NCBI GenBank assembly: GCA_964396245.1
Contig: CAYNEO010000082.1
Coordinates: forward strand, 1-7,279
Direction of reading: 5' to 3'
Source of the DNA: CAYNEO01 sp964396245
GTDB taxonomy: Bacteria > Zixibacteria > MSB-5A5 > GN15 > FEB-12
DNA length: 7,279 bases
Below are positions 1 to 6,310 of this stretch, piece by piece (positions within the stretch are counted from its first letter, which is position 1; each line of letters begins with the position of its first letter). The position numbers were made by a program, and so were the translations under genes. The notes beneath the pieces are model-generated. The model was given only the letters and a program-made list of their open reading frames with translations, made no database searches and was not told where the DNA came from.

Positions 1-68
1 CCTGTTCAACTGTTGGACACAATACCCAAATTCCGACCATTTTTTGCAGACAATTCGCAGGTGATTTC

Positions 69-83
69 GGACCGGTTCGGTCC
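69..83. repeat. Perfect inverted repeat in the left-hand gap
   Basis: GGACCG (69-74), spacer GTT, CGGTCC (78-83) form a perfect 6-bp inverted repeat, followed by an A-rich stretch rather than a T-run, so it is not a convincing terminator on either strand. The surrounding gap (1-277) is A/T-rich, and apart from this palindrome and the ribosome binding site of the next gene I see nothing firm in it. It could be an operator or chance. No tail of an upstream gene can be recognised, although one forward frame stays open from base 1 to a TGA at 103-105. Confidence 0.3.
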
Positions 84-277
84 AATTAAAAAACTAATTT
101 TATGAGGAACAACAACTTACTGGCGCCTGTTGAGAATCATAGACAGCCCGTGTCACGGCATGATTTGTGCAGAACTCTCCGGTGAACAGTCAACATTTCA
201 TCCGTATCGCCCGATATAGGTTAAAGGCCTGCGCCGGAACCTGTTCGGGTTGCTCGCAGCACGGAGAGGACACGGCA

Positions 278-418
278 ATGGCTGAAGAAAAAAAGAAGCG
301 CGTCGGGCTGCCGAAAAAGACCTACTGGCACCTGTACAGCCTGCAAAGCCTGCAGGCCGACAAGCTGACCAGGATCGTCAATAAGGTGCTCAGGCGCGAA
401 TACGTACTGATCAAGTAG
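278..418 (+). CDS. Small basic protein, 46 aa, possibly ribbon-helix-helix
   Basis: I do not recognise this gene. The ATG at 278 follows GGAGAGG (263-269) by 8 bases, a good ribosome binding site; the same frame opens further upstream at 167, but no comparable site precedes that ATG. The protein is strongly basic: 8 Lys and 4 Arg against 4 acidic residues, with an EEKKKR run near the N-terminus. Its layout is a short strand-like segment ending in VGLP (residues 9-12), an amphipathic helix around 13-25, a turn at Ala27-Asp28, and a second helix around 29-42 with hydrophobic residues at I33, V34, V37 and L38. Strand-LP-helix-turn-helix is the order found in CopG/Arc-type ribbon-helix-helix DNA-binding proteins, which can be this short. 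That reading is inference; it could equally be a ribosome- or nucleic-acid-associated microprotein. It appears monocistronic, with a weak terminator directly after the stop. Confidence 0.6.
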   Translation: MAEEKKKRVGLPKKTYWHLYSLQSLQADKLTRIVNKVLRREYVLIK

Positions 419-420
419 CC

Positions 421-440
421 GTCCGACTCCGGGCCTTTTT
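421..440 (+). terminator. Weak intrinsic terminator after the 46-aa gene
   Basis: GTCCG (421-425) can pair with CGGGC (430-434) around the loop ACTC, giving a 5-bp GC-rich stem with one T-G wobble. It is followed by C and then five T (436-440). The hairpin begins two bases after the stop codon. The short stem makes it a weak candidate, but stem, T-run and position all fit. Confidence 0.4.
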
Positions 441-442
441 GC

Positions 443-472
443 TTGACAGAACCGACGGGACACCCCTATTTT
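443..472 (+). promoter_or_regulatory. Sigma70-like promoter upstream of the M23 peptidase
   Basis: A perfect -35 box TTGACA (443-448) is separated by 18 bases from TATTTT (467-472), which matches four of six positions of the -10 consensus. Transcription would begin near 479-481, giving a leader of about 80 nt before the peptidase start at 559. The promoter sits just after the weak terminator of the small gene, as expected between two independent units. Confidence 0.45.
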
Positions 473-488
473 CGGGGATTCGGTTCTG
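447..488. repeat. Inverted repeat overlapping the M23 promoter
   Basis: CAGAACCGA (447-455) and TCGGTTCTG (480-488) are a perfect 9-bp inverted repeat. Inside it a second pair, CCCC (463-466) and GGGG (474-477), could close a nested stem. No T-run follows on either strand, so it does not look like a terminator. The left arm overlaps the end of the -35 box and the right arm falls at the likely transcription start, so an operator for a dimeric regulator is the simplest reading (inference). Confidence 0.4.
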
Positions 489-558
489 CGCCAGGGGGAT
501 GGTAAAGGCCCAAGACATTGTAGGTTAGGTTACTCGAAGCACTAAGGGTTGTAGGAGC

Positions 559-1461
559 ATGTTCAAAAACAAACTGACACTGATGGTTATTCCCGACTCC
601 AAGGGAATTGCCAAACAGATCAGTATACCCGTTGGCCTGATATATTCTGCCATCCTTCTCATCCTGTTCATCGTTTTCCTCAGCGTCTATTTCGCGGCGC
701 AGTATTTCACCGTGCAAGTCGAGGACGCCGAGCTCGCCCGTCTGAAAACGGAAAACGTAAATCTGACATCGAAATACGAGCAGATGCGCTGGGACCTCGC
801 CGAGGTCGATTCCCGCTACCAGGAATTGATCAAGAAAGAAATCGCCATCCGCACCATGTTCGACCTGCCGGAAATCAACTCCGAAGAAAGACAGCTCGGT
901 ATCGGCGGCCCGATTCCCAAGTCGGTCAAGGCGATGAACGAAACCGAGAAATTTGCCTACACCACCGAGCGCGAAGTTGACCGCCTGCTGCGGCTCTCCA
1001 ACTTCGAACTCGAAAAATACGCCGAGGTCGAACAGGACCTCACCAAACTCAAAGACCGCCTCCAGCATACCCCCTCGATCTGGCCGACAAAAGGCTGGCT
1101 CTCACGGGGTTTCGGCATGAAGCACGATCCGTTCACCGGCTACAAGCAGATGCACAAGGGTCTCGATATTGCCAACCATATGGGCACGCCGGTTATGGCC
1201 CCCGCCGACGGCCGCGTCACTCAGGTCGGCCGGCTCGGCAATATGGGCAAGGTGATAATGATCGACCACGGCTACGGCTTCATGACCCGCTACGCCCACC
1301 TCTCGCAAATCAATGTCACCCGCGGCCAGCGAGTGAAACGCGGCGACGTGATCGCCGCCATGGGCTCCACCGGCTATTCCACCGGGCCCCACCTGCACTA
1401 CGAGGTCTGGCGTAACGGCAAGGTACTCAACCCGATGAACTACATCCTCAACGACCAGTAG
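559..1461 (+). CDS. Membrane-anchored M23 (LytM-type) peptidoglycan endopeptidase
   Basis: A 300-aa zinc metallopeptidase predicted to cut peptide cross-links of peptidoglycan on the periplasmic side of the inner membrane. After a short cytoplasmic segment there is one transmembrane helix at about residues 25-47. A charged, heptad-like coiled-coil region follows (about 55-95), with another helical stretch at about 125-170, and the M23 domain occupies about 180-297. The zinc and catalytic motifs are complete: HKGLD with H199 and D203, YAHLS with H247, and HLH with H278 and H280. All expected residues are present, so it should be an active enzyme rather than an EnvC/NlpD-like degenerate activator. 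TM-coiled coil-M23 is the usual architecture of cell-shape or division-associated LytM peptidases. The start at 559 is the first Met. AAGGG (544-548) lies 10 bases upstream, whereas the stronger-looking AGGAG (553-557) is only one base away and too close. No neighbour such as a bactofilin or FtsEX is visible to specify its role. Confidence 0.93.
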   Translation: MFKNKLTLMVIPDSKGIAKQISIPVGLIYSAILLILFIVFLSVYFAAQYFTVQVEDAELARLKTENVNLTSKYEQMRWDLAEVDSRYQELIKKEIAIRTMFDLPEINSEERQLGIGGPIPKSVKAMNETEKFAYTTEREVDRLLRLSNFELEKYAEVEQDLTKLKDRLQHTPSIWPTKGWLSRGFGMKHDPFTGYKQMHKGLDIANHMGTPVMAPADGRVTQVGRLGNMGKVIMIDHGYGFMTRYAHLSQINVTRGQRVKRGDVIAAMGSTGYSTGPHLHYEVWRNGKVLNPMNYILNDQ

Positions 1462-1493
1462 CAGTTCATCTGTAATCACCCAAATTTACTGCG

Positions 1494-1518
1494 CAGGCGA
1501 CCCCCACCGGGTCGCCTG
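1494..1518 (+). terminator. Strong stem-loop downstream of the M23 gene, no T-run
   Basis: CAGGCGACCC (1494-1503) and GGGTCGCCTG (1509-1518) form a perfect 10-bp GC-rich stem with a 5-base loop, 32 bases after the peptidase stop. It is extendable by one G-T pair. There is no T-run on either side, so it may protect the mRNA 3' end or assist termination by another mechanism rather than act as a classical intrinsic terminator. Confidence 0.45.
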
Positions 1519-1671
1519 TCGGCTTGAACAAATCCCGGCCCTCGTTCGTCTATGAGACGAAAGGGGGGTGATACGCTTTTCACTGTACTGACCGCAGAAG
1601 AGGGATTAGGGGAGGAACTTCGTCCTGTTATTCTTGTTCTACGTTTGACCTCAAGAACTCAGGTGGGCAAA

Positions 1672-2298
1672 ATGCGCAACAGTCCTAAGCCGAAAACGGC
1701 TAAAGATATCAAATCCGAACAGGACGAGCGGGAAGTCAAATGCCTGATCCGCGATTTCAAGCACGGCAACAAGCAGGCGTTTTCCGAACTCGTGCGAAGA
1801 TATAGAAATCAGGTCGCCTCTCTTGCGTATAAGATGGTGAATGATTACGACGAGGCCGCCGACATTACGCAGATCGTGTTTGTCAAGATGTCGAAAAACA
1901 TCTGGCGATATGATGAAAAGAAGAAATTCTATACCTGGCTTTACCGGATCACGGTAAACGCCTCGATTGATTATATCCGCAAACACCAGCGCTACCGTCA
2001 CGAGTCGATCGAGAATTTCCACGATATCCTCGAGAATATCGATGATAACCCGGAATTCACCTTCAGGCGCCAGCAGCTTCGCAACCATATCGACCGGGCC
2101 ACCAGGACGCTGAACGAGAAACAGCGTTCCGCCTTCGTCTTACGCGATATGGAAGGCTGCAAGGTTGACGATGTCGCTAACATCATGAACATGCCGGAAG
2201 CCACCGTCAGATGGTACCTCCACCGGGCGCGGGCCAAGATTCGCAAAGAGTTACTCAAGCGATGCCCGCACCTGCTGGTAATGATGGGCATTAAATAA
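1672..2298 (+). CDS. ECF-type RNA polymerase sigma-70 factor
   Basis: A 208-aa sigma factor of the extracytoplasmic-function type that would direct core RNA polymerase to a specific promoter set. Region 2 spans about residues 36-104 (from AFSELVRRYRNQV to SIDYIRK, including the conserved DEAADITQIVFVKM stretch). After a linker of about 40 residues, region 4 spans about 145-194 (LNEKQRSAFVLRDMEG, then the helix-turn-helix with VDDVANIMNMPEATVRWYLHRAR). Regions 1.2 and 3 are absent, as is usual for ECF factors. I chose the ATG at 1672 because AGGTGG (1661-1666) lies 5 bases upstream. The frame is open back to an ATG at 1552, but that start has no ribosome binding site and would add 40 residues unlike sigma factors. 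No anti-sigma gene is adjacent in this window. The C-terminal tail, KRCPHLLVMMGIK, carries Cys198, His200, Met204 and Met205 directly upstream of a copper pump gene; any metal-sensing role is speculation. Confidence 0.92.
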   Translation: MRNSPKPKTAKDIKSEQDEREVKCLIRDFKHGNKQAFSELVRRYRNQVASLAYKMVNDYDEAADITQIVFVKMSKNIWRYDEKKKFYTWLYRITVNASIDYIRKHQRYRHESIENFHDILENIDDNPEFTFRRQQLRNHIDRATRTLNEKQRSAFVLRDMEGCKVDDVANIMNMPEATVRWYLHRARAKIRKELLKRCPHLLVMMGIK

Positions 2299-2312
2299 CG
2301 GATAAGTTTTTC

Positions 2313-2347
2313 ATTGGCAGCCTTGCCAATTCAGGTATATTGAATCC
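2313..2347 (+). promoter_or_regulatory. copA promoter with dyad; likely leaderless transcript
   Basis: TTGGCA (2314-2319, five of six matches to the -35 consensus) is separated by 16 bases from TATATT (2336-2341, five of six matches to -10). The ATG of copA begins 7 bases after the -10 box, where transcription would start, and no Shine-Dalgarno sequence lies at usable spacing. Together these suggest a leaderless mRNA. ATTGGCA (2313-2319) and TGCCAAT (2324-2330) form a perfect 7-bp dyad with a 4-base centre covering the -35 box and the start of the spacer, a plausible operator position. Box matches and distances are seen directly; promoter activity and regulator binding are inferred. Confidence 0.5.
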
Positions 2348-4555
2348 ATGCCAAAGCTGAAAGAGTTGCCGCTCAACATTGAGGGCATGCATTGCGCGAG
2401 CTGTGTCAACAGCATTGAAAAGGGTGTTAGATCTCTCGACGGCGTCGACAGTTGCCGCGTCAACCTCGCCATGAACTCCGCCGTGGTCACCTTTGACAAC
2501 GAACGTCTCGATCCCGAGCAGGTCATCGGGCGAATCAAGGAGCTCGGTTTCGACGCCGAAATCAGCACGCCCGACGTTCTCACCCGGAACACCGAGGAAG
2601 TCGCCCACGCCTGGTCCCGTTTCTCCCTGGCGCTGGTCCTGACTATCCCGCTGATAATCGCGGCCATGTGGCCGATGGTCTTCAACGGCTACCTGGCATC
2701 GGCCCGGGTCGACGGCATCATTCAGGCGGCGATTGCCGCAATTGTCATTTTCTACGCCGGTCGCAGTATCCTCCACGATGCCTGGATTCAAACTGTCCAT
2801 TTCCGCGCCAACATGAACTCCCTCATCGCCATGGGCACGCTCACCGCCTTCGGCTGGAGCACCTGGGTGCTCGTGCGAATTTTCCAGGGCGATGTCGAAT
2901 CGCTCTATTTCGACTCGGCCGGAATGATTATCACCCTGATCCTCCTCGGCCGCTATCTCGAAGCCCGCTCCAAGGGCAAGGCCGGCCAGGCCATTCAGGC
3001 GCTGTTGAATCTGCGCCCGTCCGGCACCACGGCCATAATCGACGGCTCCGAGGTCTATATCGAGGCGGCGCAGGTTCAACCCGGCATGACCGTCCTCGTC
3101 AAGCCGGGGGAGAGGATCCCCGCCGACGGTGAAATCACCGAGGGACAGCCGGTAATCGATGAGTCGATGTTGACCGGCGAGTCTGTCCCGGTCGAAAAGA
3201 AACCGGGCGATACCGCTATCGGCGGCTCGCTCAACGGCAACGTGCCATTCCAGATGAAAGTCAGTGCCGCCGGCGAAAAAAGTTTCCTGGCGCAGGTTAT
3301 CCGCCTTGTTGCCGATGCCCAGTCGCGCAAAGCGCCGGTGCAGAGTCTGGCCGACAAGGTTGCCTCCGTATTCGTGCCGTTTGTCATCGGCTGTGCCCTC
3401 GTAACGCTGGCTATCTGGTATTTCGTTGCGCCTGACAGCCCGCTGTTAATCCGAAGCGTTGTCTCCGTCCTCATTATCGCCTGCCCGTGCGCTCTCGGTC
3501 TGGCTACGCCGACCGCGGTACTCGCCGGCACCGGTCGGGCGGCCCGCGACGGCATCATTATTCGCGGCGGTGATGTCCTCGAAAAGCTCTCCAATATCGA
3601 CACGGTCGTTTTCGACAAGACCGGCACGCTCACCTACGGCGAACTGGAAGTTGTCGATGTCAAAACCTTCGGTCACGTCTCCGAACAAAGCCTTATCCGG
3701 CTTGTCGGCTCCATAGAAAGCCAGTCCGAACATCCGGTGGCCCAGGCCATCGTTCGCCGCATGAAACGCCAGCAGGTCGAAACCGCCGTGGTCCGCAATG
3801 TCATCTCCGAACCGGGTTTCGGTATGACCGGCGAGTGCGACAACCGTCAGCTCGTGGTCGGCAATCGCAAGCTCATGGAAGCCCGCGAGATCAGTTTTGG
3901 CCCGGCACTCATGCAGGGCGAGCAGGAGATGGAAAAAGGCCGGACGGTCGTTTTCGCGGCGGTCGACGGCCAGGTGATCGGCATCATGTCGCTGGCTGAC
4001 CGGCTTCGCGGCGATGCCCGTGACCTGATTGCCGAACTCAAAGACAGCATGACCAAGGTGACAATGCTTTCCGGCGACAACCGGAAAACCGCCGAAGGCG
4101 TCGCCCGCACCCTCGGCCTGGACTCCTACGAGGCTGAAATCAGGCCCGACCAGAAGAAGCTCATTGTCGAGTCACTCCGGAAAGCCGGATTCAAGGTGGC
4201 GATGGTCGGCGACGGTATCAACGACGCTCCCGCCCTGGCCGCCGCCACAGTCGGCGTGGCTATCGGCAGCGGTACCGATGTCGCTCTCGAGGCCGCCGAT
4301 GTCGTGCTCGTGCGCTCGAACCTGATGGATGTCCGCAAGATGTTCGAGGTGTCGCGCCAGAGCATGAGCACGATCAAGCAGAACCTGTTCTGGGCCTTCT
4401 TCTACAACGTGATTGCGATCCCGGTCGCCGCCGGCGTGCTCTACCCGATTGCCGGCATCACCATGTCGCCGGTACTCGCGGCGCTGGCCATGTCATTTTC
4501 ATCGGTCTTTGTCGTTACCAACTCGCTGCGTCTCAGCCGCCTCGAATTGAACTGA
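2348..4555 (+). CDS. copA: P1B-1-type copper(I)-exporting ATPase
   Basis: A 735-aa heavy-metal P-type ATPase that couples ATP hydrolysis to Cu(I) export across the inner membrane. Domains in order: one N-terminal HMA metal-binding domain (about 6-72) with GMHCASC (C16, C19); membrane helices from about 92; the actuator domain with TGES (276-279); the transport motif CPC (C379, C381); the phosphorylation site DKTGT (D423); the SEHP motif of the nucleotide-binding domain (H462); GDGIND (621-626); and the last two helices with YN (686-687) and M715 with S718-S719. CPC together with YN and MxxSS in the final helices is the Cu(I) signature, separating it from Zn/Cd/Pb (ZntA) pumps. The single HMA domain and length are normal for the family. 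The start at 2348 keeps the first HMA strand intact but has no ribosome binding site, in line with the leaderless promoter. The gap after the sigma factor gene is 49 bases. No CueR, CsoR or CopZ gene is visible. Silver as a substrate cannot be excluded. Confidence 0.96.
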   Translation: MPKLKELPLNIEGMHCASCVNSIEKGVRSLDGVDSCRVNLAMNSAVVTFDNERLDPEQVIGRIKELGFDAEISTPDVLTRNTEEVAHAWSRFSLALVLTIPLIIAAMWPMVFNGYLASARVDGIIQAAIAAIVIFYAGRSILHDAWIQTVHFRANMNSLIAMGTLTAFGWSTWVLVRIFQGDVESLYFDSAGMIITLILLGRYLEARSKGKAGQAIQALLNLRPSGTTAIIDGSEVYIEAAQVQPGMTVLVKPGERIPADGEITEGQPVIDESMLTGESVPVEKKPGDTAIGGSLNGNVPFQMKVSAAGEKSFLAQVIRLVADAQSRKAPVQSLADKVASVFVPFVIGCALVTLAIWYFVAPDSPLLIRSVVSVLIIACPCALGLATPTAVLAGTGRAARDGIIIRGGDVLEKLSNIDTVVFDKTGTLTYGELEVVDVKTFGHVSEQSLIRLVGSIESQSEHPVAQAIVRRMKRQQVETAVVRNVISEPGFGMTGECDNRQLVVGNRKLMEAREISFGPALMQGEQEMEKGRTVVFAAVDGQVIGIMSLADRLRGDARDLIAELKDSMTKVTMLSGDNRKTAEGVARTLGLDSYEAEIRPDQKKLIVESLRKAGFKVAMVGDGINDAPALAAATVGVAIGSGTDVALEAADVVLVRSNLMDVRKMFEVSRQSMSTIKQNLFWAFFYNVIAIPVAAGVLYPIAGITMSPVLAALAMSFSSVFVVTNSLRLSRLELN

Positions 4556-4562
4556 CGGAATT

Positions 4563-5132
4563 TCATTCTCCCTTCATTTGAGCCGTAAACCGGCTAAACC
4601 ACGGGTCAAGCATGGTCACTGGTCCAATCTCAACCGGCCTGTCACCGTACGTCGCGTAACCATCGAGATTGACCAGAATGCGCAACACCGGTTCGCGTGC
4701 CGTGTGCGCCGCCAGCGAATCCCTGTCAAAAACGAACCAGTGATTACTGAGTGCTACCCACGGACTCAACGTCGAATCGCCGCAACAGGCGCCAATTGAA
4801 ATGGCCTTTCCGGCCGCCAATCCATTGGCCGTCGCCGTGACGGTTGAGTCTGCGATGCTAAGGAACTCCCGCGAGAACTCGGGAGAACCATAGACGCCGA
4901 CCTGCACGTGTACGACATAGGTGGAATCGGTCAGCGAATCAGTGTTGGCAAACAGTTCGACCGATATCGGCTGATGCTCCGGACGGATGTGAACAAAGTC
5001 GGCCGTATCCTTCTGGTCTGCCCACTCGAATACCAGCGGACGATAAGCGGCGCGCCGTCCTCCTCCGCAGGCAACAAACGAGGCCGACACCGCCGCAAAG
5101 AAAAGCAGTAGTAATTTTAATCTGGATTTCAT
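4563..5132 (-). CDS. Hypothetical lipoprotein, 189 aa
   Basis: I do not recognise this family. The N-terminus is a lipoprotein signal: positive residues (K2, R4, K6), a hydrophobic core (7-21), then FVAC with the lipidated Cys at 22 and Gly-Gly-Gly after it. Phe at -3 is less usual than Leu but tolerated. No Asp at +2 suggests outer-membrane rather than inner-membrane sorting if the Lol rule applies. The mature part (about 168 aa) alternates hydrophobic and polar residues in a beta-rich way, with a central stretch about VYGSPEFSREFLSIADSTVTATA. It contains a vicinal Cys116-Cys117 pair in GACCGD. AGGGAG (complement of 5145-5150) lies 12 bases before the start, rather far. A weak TATAAG-like -10 (complement of 5171-5176) has only a poor -35 partner. 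It converges with copA, with 7 bases between stop codons, so no terminator fits between them. It diverges from the kinase gene. Function unknown. Confidence 0.75.
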   Translation of the reverse strand: MKSRLKLLLLFFAAVSASFVACGGGRRAAYRPLVFEWADQKDTADFVHIRPEHQPISVELFANTDSLTDSTYVVHVQVGVYGSPEFSREFLSIADSTVTATANGLAAGKAISIGACCGDSTLSPWVALSNHWFVFDRDSLAAHTAREPVLRILVNLDGYATYGDRPVEIGPVTMLDPWFSRFTAQMKGE

Positions 5133-5252
5133 CGTATCAGATATCTCCCTGACCGGTGAGTGACTTGCTTCTTATACCCCCATGGCCCGGCTTCAACGCG
5201 AGTTTCGAATAACCGGGCATTGCAGACGTAGTGGTTCCCGCGTGAACTCCCC

Positions 5253-5299
5253 CAACGAAGCGTTGTTATACCGTTGTCTACGCGGTTGATTTGTATTAC
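5253..5299 (+). promoter_or_regulatory. Direct-repeat array, possible response-regulator box
   Basis: CGTTGT (5261-5266), CGTTGT (5272-5277) and CGGTTGA (5283-5289) begin exactly 11 bases apart, one helical turn. A further 11-base step (5294) reaches TATTAC (5294-5299), a possible -10 box about 34 bases before the kinase ATG. CAACG (5253-5257) adds an inverted copy next to the first repeat. OmpR/PhoB-family regulators typically bind direct repeats with about 11-bp spacing, and in some activated promoters these replace the -35 box. The array lies in the 200-bp gap shared by the divergent lipoprotein and kinase genes. Binding by the regulator encoded at 6307-6996 is inference. Confidence 0.35.
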
Positions 5300-5332
5300 C
5301 TTAGAGTCCTTCGAATCACCGGGTGAAAAGTC

Positions 5333-6310
5333 ATGAAAATCAAATTGAGTCCCAGACGAGCCCTCATTCTGTTTCTCGCCATTGTCGTGGTCGTGTTCGG
5401 CCAGGCGGTATGGTGGGTCATATTCATGGCCCGTCTGGTGGGGGACAAGGTGCGCATGGCCGAAGAACTCGGCGGCAGCCCTGCGTTTGTCGAGATGATC
5501 CATCAACAGGAAGTCCGCAACCAGATTATGCTGGGCTCCGAGGGTGTGTTCTTCCTGATCCTCATTCTTGTCGGAGCGTGGATGATTTACCGCGCCCTGG
5601 TAACTTCGGAGGACCTCAAACACCAGCACCAGAACTTTCTCATGGCCGTCACCCACGAACTCAAAACCCCGCTGGCGTCGCTGAGAATCTATCTCGATAC
5701 GCTCCAATCGCCCAAAATCGCGGACGAGAAGAAACAGCAGATCGTTCCCAAGATGAAACTCGATATCTTCAGACTGGAGAAGATGGTCGAAGATATCCTC
5801 GAGGCCGGCCGATTCGAACGCCACGAGTACAGGCTGGCGCCGGTGCAGATGTCGCTCTCCCATCTGGTGCTGGAAGCTATCGACGAAATCGACCGAATAC
5901 CCAAGGTGGTTCCGCGCCGTATCGAGAAGGAGATCGAGCCGGATGTCATCATCGACGGTGATCCGCTGGCTCTGCGTCGGGCGATAACCGCCGTTCTCGA
6001 GAACGGTCTGAAATATCATAATGGCGATCAGGTCGAGATTAAGGTAACTCTCAGAACGACGGACGGCGATGCGGTCCTGAAAGTCTCCGACCGCGGCACC
6101 GGGCTGACCGAGAACGACAGCGAACTGATATTCGAACGGTTCTACCGGGTCGGCGACGAAATGACGCGCAAGGCGCCCGGCACCGGCCTCGGTCTCTATC
6201 TTTGCCGCGAGATCATCCGGGCTCATGGCGGCGACATCTCCGCGAAGTCGGAAGGTCCCGGCAAGGGGACGGAATTTACCATAACGCTCAGACGCAGGAT
6301 AACGAAATGA
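5333..6310 (+). CDS. Sensor histidine kinase without HAMP domain
   Basis: A 325-aa inner-membrane histidine kinase. Transmembrane helix 1 is at about residues 9-31 and helix 2 at about 70-88, leaving a small extracytoplasmic loop of about 38 residues. Only about 12 residues separate helix 2 from the dimerisation helix, too few for a HAMP domain. The H-box THELKTPLASL places the phosphorylated histidine at 108. The ATP-binding domain has an N-box with N224 (in VLENGLKYHNG), G1 DRGTG (253-257), an F-box (IFERFYR, 266-272) and G2 GTGLGL (283-288), so it should be catalytically competent. GGTGA (5322-5326) six bases upstream supports the start. The gene overlaps the response regulator by 4 bases (ATGA), implying translational coupling. 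Kinase-first order is the less common arrangement. The small loop and long hydrophobic segments suggest it senses within or near the membrane, or through a partner protein; the signal cannot be named from sequence. Confidence 0.94.
   Translation: MKIKLSPRRALILFLAIVVVVFGQAVWWVIFMARLVGDKVRMAEELGGSPAFVEMIHQQEVRNQIMLGSEGVFFLILILVGAWMIYRALVTSEDLKHQHQNFLMAVTHELKTPLASLRIYLDTLQSPKIADEKKQQIVPKMKLDIFRLEKMVEDILEAGRFERHEYRLAPVQMSLSHLVLEAIDEIDRIPKVVPRRIEKEIEPDVIIDGDPLALRRAITAVLENGLKYHNGDQVEIKVTLRTTDGDAVLKVSDRGTGLTENDSELIFERFYRVGDEMTRKAPGTGLGLYLCREIIRAHGGDISAKSEGPGKGTEFTITLRRRITK

Noticed and set aside
101..184. Short ORF (27 codons) from an ATG at 101
   Set aside because: No ribosome binding site upstream, no recognisable features, and the length is within chance expectation.
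466..1068. Minus-strand open frame antisense to the M23 gene
   Set aside because: Composition mirrors the coiled-coil codons of the peptidase, and the frame would cross the promoter and palindrome at 443-488.
1524..1556. TTGAAC and TATGAG as a sigma-gene promoter
   Set aside because: The 21-base spacer is too long for a functional sigma70 promoter.
1552..1671. N-terminal extension of the sigma factor from an upstream ATG
   Set aside because: There is no ribosome binding site at 1552 and the added residues do not resemble sigma factors. The ATG at 1672 has AGGTGG at good spacing.
2291..3079. Minus-strand open frame antisense to copA
   Set aside because: It lies over the conserved HMA and membrane part of copA; it is a mirror of third-position GC bias, with no ribosome binding site or domain.
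4555..4563. Terminator between the convergent copA and lipoprotein genes
   Set aside because: Only 7 bases separate the stop codons, and no hairpin with a T-run fits there.
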